This document shows, one piece after another, positions 38,234 through 50,456 of a stretch of DNA of 64,000 nucleotides. Where the stretch lies: assembly GCF_035083965.1 (NCBI RefSeq), contig NC_089724.1:12518910-12582909 (forward strand), given 5' to 3'. Position 1 is the stretch's first letter, and every line of letters begins with the position of its first letter. This DNA is from Branchiostoma lanceolatum (Eukaryota > Chordata > Leptocardii > Amphioxiformes > Branchiostomatidae). Below the pieces are notes generated by a model that was not told where the DNA came from, did not search any database, and saw only the letters and a list, made by a program, of their open reading frames with translations. The position numbers and the translations under genes are program-made.

Positions 38234-41200
38234 ATGGCAGAAACAAATCACAGCCTTAGTCAGAGGCTAGCAGACCTGAAAGTGCAGACCTCTGTTTTAG
38301 AGGTCCGAGAGGTTGACCGGGATGTCATGACTAAGAAGACCATAGAGTTGATCAACACGCATGATAACAGCGTAACAGAATTGACCTTAGGGCCGATGAA
38401 GATGCTGAACCAGGGAAGCCTTGAAACTATGGAGGGCATCGACGAAAGCTCAGTCGAGTTTGGTGAGTAGGATGATATTTACCGTCGCCGAGAGGGTGAT
38501 GTTTTGGACAGCATTCGCGTGTGTGTCGTTTTGGGGCCCCCTAGCGGCTTGGTATGGTACTGCAGCGGAACCTCCAGGTTTGATATCTCGTGTTCTGGAC
38601 ATGCTATGGTCATGAGTTTTTAGTGAGAGATAGCTCTTGTAAGGAAGAGTAAATCGTGTAGGTTTGGGCCCCCTCGCGGCATTTTGGAACTGCAGGAAGT
38701 TTAAAAGAGAATAACTCAAGAAGGGGTTGACTGATTGTCAAGGAATTTGGTAGGTAGATCGCTTTAGTGATGATTTACATAATCGTATGCTAATTATGCA
38801 AATCATGGGCTAATTTGCGTGATTAATGAGGAAAGTTAATAAACCCGCTGTATCCCATTATAGGGCTCTTAAACATGTGACATATGTAACTGAGAAAGAA
38901 TAATACAAATAGATATAAATTATGCAAAAGAACAACAAATATGCAAAATTAATGCCAAAAATTATAACTTCATAATGGTAAATTATGGAGATGTCATTCT
39001 TGTAGCATTTGGAAGTTAAATGCATGTGGACATTATCAGATATACATAATGCAAAGGAGGGCCTCGTTCAAATCATTTTTGAAGAAATGCTACGATGGCC
39101 TTCTTTGCTAAGATAAGACTTTCCTACTTTGAACACCTTGTTTTGTTGGGGGAGAGAAGATGGTCCACCGACATAATTCATGCAAATGAGGTCCTTATTT
39201 GCATAATATATGAGAAACGTTTATGATATGCCACTCGAAAAGGTTAACATTAGTCGGCGAAGGCATGGGGTCGTGGAACTCTAGTTCAGTTTCCTTTAGT
39301 TAGAACATTACTAAGTAGAGTTCCACGACCTCATATCTTCGCCGAAAAATATCAAATTTACCGACTGATGTGCAAGCATCATATTCCCGCCATTTAACAA
39401 TATGGCGTTATATAACTAGTAGCATTTTCTTATCAATCATTCAAATTAGGTCTGCATTTGCCGAAATGATGTCTATCGATATTCCCCTCTTTTCCAGTGA
39501 CATATGCCACATGTTTGAATGTCGATGACATCCAGGTATCAAATACGACATGAAACAGATACTCGATCAACTGGATAGATTTTGAAAACACAGTGTATTT
39601 GTTTGTATAATTAGCATCTCACTCTGTCAATCATCATATTCACTAAGTCAAGTCAAGTTTATTGCACAACAATTGCATCCGGTACAATGTACGGCAAATA
39701 ACATGGAATACTAGTACTAACAACTACGGACTATGCTATCTTGAAATACCAAACATAAACTTTACAAATTCGCATCATTGCATCATTCGCATCATTGCTC
39801 AAGTTCAGCGGATTAATAAACTTTCCTCATTTCCTCATCCGTCAATCCCTGCTGGAGTTATTCGTCTCCAACATTAAGAACAAAAATGCCAACTGCAGTT
39901 CCAAACAAGCAGCTAGGAGGCCTTAATTTACACCACTTACTTCCTGTCCCAAAAGCTATCTACCCCTCAAAAATCATGAACCTGGCGCCTCCAGAAAATC
40001 TGTCCTCAAACTTTGAAGCTCCGCTGCAGTGCCTTAAATACCGCTAGGAGGCCCATTATCGAACTTGAACTTCCTGTTTCACACCCCTACCCATCCACTA
40101 AATATCATGCACAACCGTCAACAGCTCCTCGAGGTATGCTGTCAACATACAAACACGCAAACATGCAAAGTCCGATGCAGTACTATTGGAAAACGCCAGG
40201 TGAATGATTTTCGAAATTGACCTTCCTTTGCACAACCACTACACACCTACTGAAAATCCCGAAGATCCATCCAAGGTTTCTCGAGTTATGCTCTTGACAT
40301 ACAGACCCACCCCACAGCTGGCGTAACCGAAAACATAACCGAAGCTAGGCTCTTATTTTCACCTAAGTGAAGAATGAATTAACTTTATTCCTCAACAATC
40401 GCACATGTTACAATGTATGGCATTAAATCAACAATACTACAAGGCTTATCTATTTTACAATTCTAACTGAAAGAATTAAGTGAAAAGTCGTGTAGGAACA
40501 TTTCCCAAGGGCACACCGTCAACGGGACATATCGAGGGACCCCGGATTCGAACGGATCTCTGCTCTGGGCCAAACACCCCGCACTCCGCCGCCCGGACAC
40601 CACTTAATTGTTGACATTAGCTTCGATTGTCAACAGTTTCTCTCCATTCATGTACGCACAGATTCCGCTATGCAAGACCTCAACGACAATTTGCTAAAAT
40701 TCGGAGTCATCCCGGGCCATCCGATGTTTCTTGGTTCTGTTCCGTCTGGTCTTGGAATATATCCCGCAGCCCTGGGTGGTTTCCTTCCTGCAGCCTTCAA
40801 TACGTTCTCAGGTGTGTACATAACCTTGTACTCTGGAGAAATTGTCAACAGCTTCCCTCCATTTATGCATGTACAGACTCCGTCATGCAAGACCTCAACG
40901 ACCGTTTGGTGAGAGCCGGAGTCATCCCGGGCCATCCGATGTTCCTTGGTTTTATTCCGTCTGGACATGGAACATATCCCGCAGCCCTGGGTGGTTTCCT
41001 TCCTGCAGCCTTCACTACGTACTCAGGTGAGTACATAACCTTGTACTCTGGAGAAATTTGACTCAAGCAATACTGTGTGAGGTCTTCCTTGGGTTCATGA
41101 TCTATGTTTCCTCAACCATTGTAGTTCACCTGGAATTTGAATTGAAAGACAGAAGTGACAATGTGTATTCAGTTAACCCCTTTTTTTCCAACAAAAAAAA

Positions 41201-44039
41201 CAAACATCAGGGGCTCACTTGGGGAACCCAGCCGCCGTCCAGATGGAAAACAGGCTGATCAAATGGGTGGCAGACCTGTTCGGCTACCCCGCAGGGCACG
41301 CTGGGAACATCTCATCTGGAGGTTCTCTCGCCACTCTCACTGCGTTAGCTGTCGCACGGGACAGTAGGGAGCTCAAAGCCGCAGACTTTCACAGGTAGTA
41401 TATACTCCTGAAATATGTACTGGTTATATTAGCCATTGCTTCATCTACGCACATATGTAGTAATGATACCGGTTTTCATACGACTCTAGATGGCCAACGA
41501 AAGACAATAACTGCACCACCAAGAACAGATGATGACACATTGATGTCATTCATTTCTCTCCACAGATGTGTGATTTATTGTAGTGAGTTCACCCATTTTG
41601 GTGTGCAGAAGGGACTTCGGGCCGTTGGGATGCGGGAGGCTATTCTGAAGAAAACTCCAGTGGACCAGTCGTACAGGATGACAGCAGCGGCTCTTGAACG
41701 GCAGATCAAGGAAGACACGGAAGTGAGAAAATTCCGTCAATTTATGGCTGGGAAATTATACTAACACATACGTCAGACATCCAGGTAATAAGATATGCTC
41801 AAGCAACTGGATGAAATTTTGAAACAGTCAGACGTTTCAGACTGCATCCGCTATCTTTCCATTTCGACAGCAACTGATGGAAAGAACTGGAGAACCATAT
41901 CTTATACCACAACTCTGAATTAAATCCTGAAAAGTTCGACGCGTAGACCTCTTTTCCTGTTGAGGGCGGGATTGCTTCTCTAACTCCCCGTTCAAACGAG
42001 CGGGGTTCGCGGTCTAGGATATCTGTTGATTTGAGATTGAATGAGTGTCCCTGGTTTGTTGCAGATTGTGGGGGATAGCGGAGGAATAACCGTTAGAGCG
42101 CTCTCTGCAATGTTCTCTGACGAAATCGAAAGATAGCGGATGCTGTCTGAAACTTCTGACAGTTTCAACATTTTATCCAGTTTGGCGTATACTAACACAT
42201 GACTTTCTTCTCTTCATTAAAGACCTCTGCGTATCTCGGTATTATCCATAATCATACTTTCATGTTATTGGCGCTGCTTTAATCCTATACCAGACAAAAA
42301 TTCATGCTCGTAAAGGTTTGCTGACAGAACAAAACCTTACTTTATTATAACTAACTTAAACATTACGACCAGACCGGTTTGCTGACGGAACAAAACCGTA
42401 CTTTATTGTAACTTACTTACAACAAGGAGGTTATATAGCTAGGTCTCCTTGCTTACACCCAGGCCGGTTTGCTGCCCTTCCTGGCCGTGGCAACTGTGGG
42501 CACCACGATGACCGGAAGTGTGGATCCTGTGGACGACATCGCTGATGTGTGTGAACGTCACCAACTCTGGCTCCACGTTGATGCCGCCTATGGAGGGTTT
42601 TTCGCGCTCTGTGAAGAAATGAAACAGCTGTTTGCTGGTGTGGAGCGGAGTGATTCAATTGTGGTCAACCCACACAAAGGTTTCTATGAAAAATCTAAGT
42701 GAAACTTTCTTCTTGTTGTCCACAAGACATTGTTTGCAGTGAATGGCAGTTTTATGCTCTAATATGGAAATAGTTTAATTGAACTCCATGCTTCTACGAT
42801 TATGCCACTAACCTTTCCTTTATCCTCAGGGCTTTTCGTACCTAGTGGTGTCGGAGTTCTTGTGGTGAAAGACGGAAAGAAGCTCCAACAGTGCTGCTCC
42901 TTGGAGGAAACACCCAGCGTGTTATATGGGAGGCAGTTATTTTCAGCTGAACATCTGTCTCCATGTGAGCTGTCCTTTGAACTGACCCGGCCTTTCAGGT
43001 GAAAAGTCTTTGGTAATTTATAGTCGCAATCACAGTTCCAGTAGGTCACCTTTACGTTTTATAGAATATCCTTTTCTTCCCTTTATATGCTAATAATACA
43101 ATTGTTGATAGATTGGCCGTTTCCTGTCCGGTGCACATTGACACTGATTTTATTTTTATTAAACCATTGCCGTGTACCATTACATTTTTGTTCTTGACAG
43201 TGGCTTTTTTAGAAACTCAGGTCAGGACCAGGGGTTATTTGACACATTGTAGTCGTTGGTCCATGCTTTTTAGAGACTCGACCTGACATTTTCTCTTCCT
43301 TCCGACTACAAAAATGGTAGCAGAACTTAAGGTATATAGGGCCTTGAATCCGGCGAACATTGACATTGTATTTAGCATATCATATTGTTTCATTCCTTAA
43401 AGTCTTTAACGAAAACCATGGAAGACTTGTATCTTTCAATCTGTTGTGCTGTTCCATATAGAGGTGCTCAGATGTGGCTTCCGCTGAAAGTGTTTGGTGT
43501 TGGGGTTTTCCGTGCGGCCCTGGAAGAGAAACTCTTACTGGCACGTTACTTCTACGGGAAGCTAAAAGGTACTGAACGGACATTTTGTCTGAATGCTTTG
43601 GATGGCGTCATGGTGCCCGTGTTTTGTTTTTTAGAACAAATTCCAGGCACAGTGTTCTGTGGGATTGGTATCTTTGTTTGGGATTCATTTGTCTTTGATT
43701 AATTTCATTTCCAGTGTAACTAAAACTGAAAAAGCATGTTTCTTTCAATCGATAGAAACTGGAGAATTCGAGCTACCGCTGGAGCCGGAGCTGTCCGTGG
43801 TCGTGTTTCGTGCTACAGCGCCACCTGGCGTCGACAGTAACAACTTCAACCAGCAGCTCCTGAACGACCTGATTTCTGACGGGAAAATCTTCATGACTCC
43901 TGCTGAACTTCACGGCCAGTTCTACCTGCGTGTCTGTGTCCTGTGCTTCAGGACCCACATTGAGCATATCGATCTGTGCTTCTCCTTGATCCGAGAGAAA
44001 CGTGGTCATCTTTGGAAGTCGTTCCGTTTGGATGCCTAA
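38234..44039 (+). CDS. PLP-dependent group II decarboxylase paralogue 3, 498 aa
   Basis: Exons: 38234-38462, exon 2 as 40662-40811 or 40877-41026, then 41211-41394, 41566-41722, 42463-42679, 42830-42998, 43462-43568, 43756-44039; all phases agree. Exon 2 exists in two 150-nt versions. Using either gives 498 aa, using both would add 50 residues in frame. The second version (HPMFLGFIPSG) is closer to copies 2 and 4; the first reads HPMFLGSVPSG. PLP lysine K312 and the HVDAAYGG aspartate are present. At the catalytic-loop position copy 3 has Leu344-Tyr345 (SVLYG, codons 42922-42927), moving the tyrosine by one residue. Intron 1 (over 2 kb) is filled with a hairpin, a SINE and dispersed repeats. 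Confidence 0.92.
39254..39345. repeat. Foldback hairpin
   Basis: Arms TCGGCGAAGGCATGGGGTCG.. (from 39254) and the imperfect inverse ending GCCGA at 39345, with about 30 bp between. In intron 1 of copy 3. Confidence 0.6.
39646..39720 (-). mobile_element. Retroelement 3' tail
   Basis: Read on the minus strand it ends '..caattgttgtgcaataaac' followed by TTGACT repeats. The tail of the SINE at 40369-40607 is similar, so both probably use the same LINE machinery. Confidence 0.45.
40369..40607 (-). mobile_element. tRNA-derived SINE
   Basis: On the minus strand a tRNA-like head has an A-box-like GGGCGGCGGAGTGCGG. A B-box GTTCGAATCC (40545-40554) follows. An unrelated body and the tail '..gcgattgttgaggaataaagttaattc' complete it. 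The acceptor stem is not tRNA-like, so this is not a functional tRNA gene. Confidence 0.6.
40662..41026 (+). other. Duplicated exon 2 of decarboxylase copy 3
   Basis: Exon 2a (40662-40811) and exon 2b (40877-41026) are both 150 nt, phase 1 to phase 1, and separated by a 65-bp intron. The preceding intron text ('attgtcaacag.ttc.ctccatt.atg') is repeated too, so one ~215-bp segment was duplicated. Both have AG acceptors and GT donors and no stop. Mutually exclusive use would swap the HPMF..GTYPAAL segment near the substrate pocket. Confidence 0.85.
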
Positions 44040-45338
44040 AGCAAAATAATATCATTCCGCATTACTGGGAAGCAACATTTGGTATTCTAGGCGACGCGTG
44101 GATGGGTTTTTTGAGATTATACTCTGACGTCGTGCCTGGCAAGATATATATTTGTAGGAATATTCAAGTACGTATCCCAATGTGCGTATATATATACTTG
44201 TAGATAATGATAGTCACTGTCAGATGTCACACCAGATGGCCGAAGAAACAATAGTATAACTATATCATTTTGATCCTGATGCAGGCCTGCCCGCCTTATC
44301 CTGTGACCTCCTCCTCCCTTACTTTGCCCCTCGCGGGGTCATCTGAGGACAACAAATATGATGATGATGATATGAACATATGTCTGTTAACATGAGGGAA
44401 TGTACAACACCTACATTTGTACGTGCTTACAAGCGCAAGACAATGATTGTGGCTAAGATTGTCAGACCTTGCATGTTTTATGCACGCTTCTGGGTGTAAT
44501 AAGTTTATCATTATATTACAACTTTATCACTTGTAAACATGACGAGTATTAAACAGCCAAGACGTTCTGTTATACCATTGATATAAAAGCGTTGCGAGAA
44601 AATATTAAGTGTCCATGGGCTACTGAAGGTGAACAGTGACTTGGGTCTAGTGGTAGAATAAACTATTGGTTTAGAGCTAGAAGGATGTAACATCGTCGTG
44701 GAGTGGTGATGCTCACATCAATTCGTGAGGAATACGCAGCCCTATGATAACTGAGAATTTGTCTGAAAGGCACCAAAAAGGCTTATACATGCATATGTAA
44801 CGGTACCCAAATAATTTGATAAGATGCACATGCTTGTAGTGATCCGTTAGTGATCAAAACATTAACTTCATTGGACATACTACACGAGACTTAAGACTGA
44901 TTTAAGAAGCTGAATCGTGTGTGGAAGGTGAATCGTGACAAATCCAACTGTGGAAGGTGAATCGTGACAAATCCAACTTTTTCTACTAAACTAAATATTG
45001 TTTTTTTCGTCGCTACAGTTCGGGCTAGAATAGATACCGTTAGTCAGAATTTCACCCTTCCATGACCTGCTCTCTGATAGCTTTGTCTGACTTTGTGTGT
45101 GCTTTTCTTTGCAACGACCTTGCCCCGTTTGCCCTCATGACTCATGGGGGCAAAGGGGGCACATTTGGGCTTAGGGTCAATGTACATTTTTACATCCGGG
45201 GATGTTAGCATTCCCCAGCTTCAACAGACCGTGGTATGTTTCTTATACAGCAGCTTTGACCTTTGCAAAGAGCTGCGAGAGGGATCAAAACGTAAGAGTT
45301 GTAAGGTTGGTAACGTTACTGTTGCCTAGTGTTGGTAT

Positions 45339-45367
45339 AGTACAGGCTATGGTACATAGCCTGTACT
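45339..45367. repeat. Short perfect palindrome
   Basis: AGTACAGGCTATG, three bases, then the exact inverse. The matching place in the sister spacers ('ggtatagtacaggatgtatt') lacks the second arm. Confidence 0.7.
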
Positions 45368-45385
45368 ATGGTACTATGGTACATA

Positions 45386-45490
45386 GCCTGGAGTCCAGCC
45401 TTGTTAGCTTTGACCCGCTACCAACGTCCGCTAGCCGCCAACCAGCGGGCATTGGGAGCGGGTCAAAGCTAACAAGGCTGGACTCCAGGC
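45386..45490. mobile_element. Minimal MITE, 105 bp, TA-flanked
   Basis: Inverted ends begin GCCTGGAGTCCAGCCTTGTT and pair over about 34 bp. TA at 45384-45385 and 45491-45492. Absent from the equivalent spacers of copies 2 and 3, so a young insertion. Confidence 0.75.
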
Positions 45491-46596
45491 TAATATCATA
45501 TGCACTCATGCTACCTGTGGGTGTAGGTGCATAATGCTGATCCTGACCAAAACAGAAGCAGCTTGCTTTACTCCCTTCCCCTTAAATAGTTCTCAATTTG
45601 ACCTTCGTCCTAAAGGCGGTTACGTATGCCGTCCTATTTACCTTTGACCTTTGTTACGTTAACTGGTTCTGTAGTCATACCGACAAACGACCGTGTGCGT
45701 TGTATCTAATATTCCAGCATAAGGCCACACCACTTTAAGTTGTTGGTTCTCAGAGTTGCCCCTTCTATGGTTCGCAAGCCCCCCCCCCCCCCCCCACCAA
45801 AGAAAAAAAGATCACCACACCCCCCTTTCAGGAAATTGTTACTCAGTATTTAAAGCCATTCAACAATTTCCCAGTATAGCAAAATGACCCAAATGCCTTT
45901 ATTCGGTTTTTGTCTGCCGATCTTTCTATATGCAATGCTTTCATGAATGACAAGTACAAATATAAAAACTTTTATAAGTATTTTCAATGATTTTCAACAA
46001 ACAGGTGCATCTACTGTACAATGGGAGTACCGTGTATGAGTTGGATATAAGATTAGACACATTAGAGTGTCTATTTGCTTTTATCAAGCTGAAACTTGAA
46101 TGATCATATTATTCTTATGTTTTTGCCAAATCTTTTTTTTCGCGTTTTTCTCGCTCCATATTTTTTTGTGGAAAAATCCGAGAACCAACAAATTATAATG
46201 GTGTGGCCTTATGTGTAAATATGGCGCAGAGGCTTAGAATGGCCGTGAGGGATAGGTGAATTATCTAGTACTTTTTTTTGGGGGGGGGGGCTTGACTCCA
46301 AAATGTAATTAATCAAAGATGCCCGCCAGTTATTGTTGAAATCTAATGTCGTAGTTGATCTGTTGTTACCGTCACAAATAACGTTACATGCCATGACATT
46401 GTGCTCTCTTTCTTTTGTTTTGCTCTCTGGCCATGGTCCCGACGATATGCAAGTAGGCAGCGGGATACAAAGGCATAGTGATGAGGAGAGGGTGGATTGG
46501 GAGTTACAATGATTGCTTTTTATTGGCATACAGTTTTAATCAACATATAGGGAAAACAAGTAACTGAACGAATCTATATCATTTTCTTTCCAGGCA

Positions 46597-49500
46597 ATGG
46601 CAGAAACAAATCACAGCCTTAGTCAGAGGCTAGCAGACCTGAAACTGCAGACCTCTGTTTTAGAGGTCCAGGAGGTCGACCGGGATGCCATGACTAAGAA
46701 GACCGTAAAGTTAATCAACACTCATGATGACAGCGTAACAAAATTGACCTTAGGACCGATCAAGATGTTGGACCATGAAAGCCTTGAAACTATGGACGAC
46801 ATCAGCGAAAGCCCAGCCGAGTTTGGTGAGTAAAATGATAAGATGCAAATTCCTTTAGTTAGAACAGGTATTGGTGAAGTTACTAATGATTACACAGATA
46901 CTGCAGAAGGCTGGTGGTCAAAGCATCCGGTCGTCTAACAGGGGGTACAAAGCCAAGGGTTGGCAATAACGTTACCAGTTCTGAGCGAATTGATACATTG
47001 ATAATCTTATGGAATACTGTTACAAACAAAAATGCATTTAGTACATACTCTACGACAAATATATGATTGACATCAGCTTCGATTGTCAACAGCTTCTCTC
47101 CATCTATGTATGTACAGACTCCGTCATGCAAGACCTCAACGACCGTTTGGTGAGAGCAGGAGTCATCCCGGGCCATCCAATGTTCTTTGGTTTTATTCCG
47201 TCTGGACATGGAACATATCCCGCAGCCCTGGGTGGTTTCCTTCCTGCAGCCTTCACGACGTTCTCAGGTGTGTACTTCAACTTGTACCTGGTGAAAGTTG
47301 ACTTAAGTAGTACCGTAACTGTGATATTGTCTTCATTCAGTACGAGTTTACATGGAAAGTTTTTAAAAAAACACCTACCTGTCAGCGCATACCCAAAAGT
47401 AATCTCCAAGCAGATTTTTCGATGGCTATAAGACCGTAACCAACTGGCAAAGTTGGGTGGCGACGAAAACTTCATTTGCCAGTTGGATACGGTCTTATAG
47501 CGATCGAAAGATCTGCTTTGAAGATGAACCCCAAAGTTATCTTACTTCTGGGACGGGAGTGAAACTGAAAAATGCGATAATTATCTAACATGTTCCGATA
47601 AACACAACAGTGGTTCATTTGGAGAGCCCAGCAGCCGTCCAGATGGAAAACAGGCTGATCAAATGGGTGGCAGACCTGTTCGGCTACCCCGCAGGGCACG
47701 CTGGGAACATTTCATCTGGAGGTTCTCTCGCCACTCTCACTGCGTTAGCTGTCGCACGGGACAGTAGGGAATTCAAAGCCGCAGACTTTCACAGGTATGT
47801 GTTTTTATATAGCGCATTGATATAACTTTCATAAGTTGTATAAGCTATTCGTAGAATCCCGTATATAATGATAATGCCAGCTTTTTATGGGGATCAGATG
47901 GCAAACGCTAACCAAGAATGACAATACATGTAATTGAACCACCAAGAACAGATGATGAAACTTTGATGTCTTTGATTTCTCCCCACAGATGTGTGATTTA
48001 TTGTAGTGAGTTCACCCATTATGCTGTAGAGAAGGGACTTCGGGCCGTTGGGATGCGGGAGGCTACAGTGAAGAAAACTCCAGTGGACCAGTCGTACAGG
48101 ATGACAGCAGCGGCTCTTGAAAGGCAGATCAAGGAAGACAAGGAAGTGAGACAATTCCAACAATTCATGGATGGGAAATTTTACTAACACGTGACTTTCT
48201 TCCCTTCATTCAAAGACCTCTGCATGCCTCTGTATTATCCATAGTTATACTTGATACTTGTCTATTATCATCTCCATGAAAAATGGATATGTTGTTTTTG
48301 GCATGTCTGTGTGTGTGTCTGTGTGTCTGTGCGATTGTGTTTCCGGATTTTTGTAGTCAGCATAACTCAAGAACCTCTGGATGTATTGTGATGATATTTG
48401 GTACGTGGGTGGATGTTGGGAAGACAAAGGTCAAGTTTTTCGGCCCCCCGATATGTGACCCTGGTACTGCAGCAGAAGTTCCGTTTTTTGTATCTCTTGA
48501 CCTGGACGTGATAAGGTCTTGACTTTCTGGTTGCAGATATCTTGTGATGTAAGGAAGAAGTAGTAGTGGTTTGGGCCACCTAGCAGCTTGCTCTGGAACT
48601 GCAGGGGCGTTTTTGTCAAACTTTTCCAAGGAGAATAACGAAACAAAGGAACGACGGTATTTAGTATGCAGGTAGCTTAGACAGAGATATACACATTGAG
48701 ACGCAAATTATACAAATTTGAACTTAATTTGCATCATTAAAGAGGAAAAATCTTTGCAGTGTTTTCCATTATGTGACTCAAATACATGTAACATGTAGTA
48801 AATGGCAGGTGGAACATTAACAGATACCAAGTATGCAAATAAATTTGAATTAATGCAAAAGTGCCATAATTAATCTTAATCCTATACCAGACAAACATTA
48901 ATGCTCGTATAACTTTGCTGACGGAACAAATCCTTACTTTACTGTAACTTATTTACAACCAGGCCGGTTTGCTGCCCTTCCTGGTCGTGGCAACTGTGGG
49001 CACCACGCTGACCGGAAGTGTGGATCCTGTGGAGGACATCGCTGATGTGTGTGAGCGTCACCAACTCTGGCTCCACATTGATGCCGCCTATGGAGGGTTT
49101 TTCGCGCTCTGTGACGAAATGAAACAGCTGTTTGTTGGTGTGGAACGGAGTGATTCAATTGTGGTCAACCCACATAAAGGTCTGCATTAAGAATCTAAGC
49201 GAAACTTATTCGTTATCCACAAATAGTTATTTGTAGTAAAACATGTTGTTCTGCTCTAATATGGAAATAGTTCATTCAACTCATGCTTCTACGGTTATGC
49301 CACTAACCTTTCCTTTATTCGCAGGGCTTTTCGTACCCAGTGGTGTCGGAGTTCTTGTGGTGAAAGACGGAAAGAAGCTCCAACAGTGCTGCTCCTTTGA
49401 GGAAACAACCAACGTGTATAAGGGAATGCAGTTCTTTTCAGCTGAACATCTGTCTCCATGTGAGCTGTCCTTTGAACTGACCCGGTCTTTCAGGTGAAAT

Positions 49501-50456
49501 GTATTTGGTAATTGATAATCGCATTAACACTTCAAGTAGCCCACATTTACGTTCTGTAGAATTTCCTTTTCTTCCCTTTAGCTAGTGATAATACACTTGT
49601 TAATAGATTGGCCGTTTCCTTTCTGGTGCACACTGACGCTGCTTTTTTCAAAGCATTGCCGTGTACATTTATATCTTCTCTTGACATTGCCTATTTAGAG
49701 ATTCGCCCTCAAATTTTTCTATTCCTTCATACTAAATATAAGGGCATTAGAACGTCAGGTATATAGTATGGGGCTTCATTTGGCAAACATTTTGACATTG
49801 CATTTAGCATACCATTACCTTTCATTCCTTAAAGTCTTTAACGGCAACCATATAGAAGACATGTATGTTTTAATCTGTTGGGGTTATAGAGGTGCTCAGA
49901 TGTGGCTTCCACTGAAAGTGTTTGGTGTTGGAGTTTTCCGTGCGGCCCTGGAAGAGAAACTCCTACTGGCACGTTACTTCTACGGGAAGCTAAAAGGTAC
50001 AATGAAAAGGACATTTTGTCTCAATGCTTGGGGTGGATGTCCCCATGTTTTTTACAACCAATTCCAGGCATTCCGTGGGGTTGGCATCTTCGTTTGGAAT
50101 TTATAATTGTCTTTTGTTGATTTTATTACCAGTGTAACTAAAACTGAAATAATATTTTTTCTCAATCGATAGAAACTGGAGACTTCGAGCTTCCATCGGA
50201 GCCAGAGCTGTCTGTGGTCGTGTTTCGTGCTACAGCGCCACCTGGCGTCGATATCAACAACTTCAACCAACAGCTCCTGAACGACCTGATTTCAGACGAG
50301 AAAATCTTCATGACGGCCGCTACACTCCACGGCCAGTTCTACCTGCGTGTCTGTGTCCTGTGCTTCAGGACCCACATTGAGCATATCGATCTGTGCTTCT
50401 CCTTGATCCGAGAGAAACGTGGCCATCTGTGGGGGTCCTTCCAAAGCAATGCTTAG
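46597..50456 (+). CDS. PLP-dependent group II decarboxylase paralogue 4, 498 aa
   Basis: Exons: 46597-46825, 47118-47267, 47611-47794, 47989-48145, 48963-49179, 49325-49493, 49890-49996, 50173-50456; all phases agree. PLP lysine K312 in NPHKG; stacking His in SEFTHYAVEKG; catalytic-loop Tyr344 (NVYKG, codon 49417-49419), as in copy 2. Exon 3 begins VVHLESPAAV as in copy 2. The tail is HLWGSFQSNA, unlike the HLWKSFRLDA of copies 1 and 3. The 3' flank after 50456 does not resemble the flanks after copies 1-3, so the duplicated unit ends here. The enzyme is presumably cytosolic; no signal peptide or TM segment. Confidence 0.93.
47403..47524. repeat. Foldback in intron 2 of copy 4
   Basis: Arms TCGATGGCTATAAGACCGTA..CCAACTGGCAAA and the near-exact inverse (from 47475), with about 23 bp between. 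No ORF. Probably a MITE remnant. Confidence 0.65.

Larger units (their letters stand above)
44040..46596. other. Spacer between decarboxylase copies 3 and 4
   Basis: Holds the copy-3 3' flank, the conserved upstream block (~44500-45640), a 29-bp tandem duplication (44920-44978), two palindromic insertions (listed) and a poly-C run (45780-45796). No coding exon seen. Confidence 0.6.

Noticed and set aside
38421-38719. Coding continuation after exon 1 of copy 3
   Set aside because: Reads past a good GT donor into dispersed repeat; exon 2 joins in phase instead.
40530-40600. Functional tRNA gene on the minus strand
   Set aside because: B box is good, but stems do not close and a SINE-like body and tail follow.
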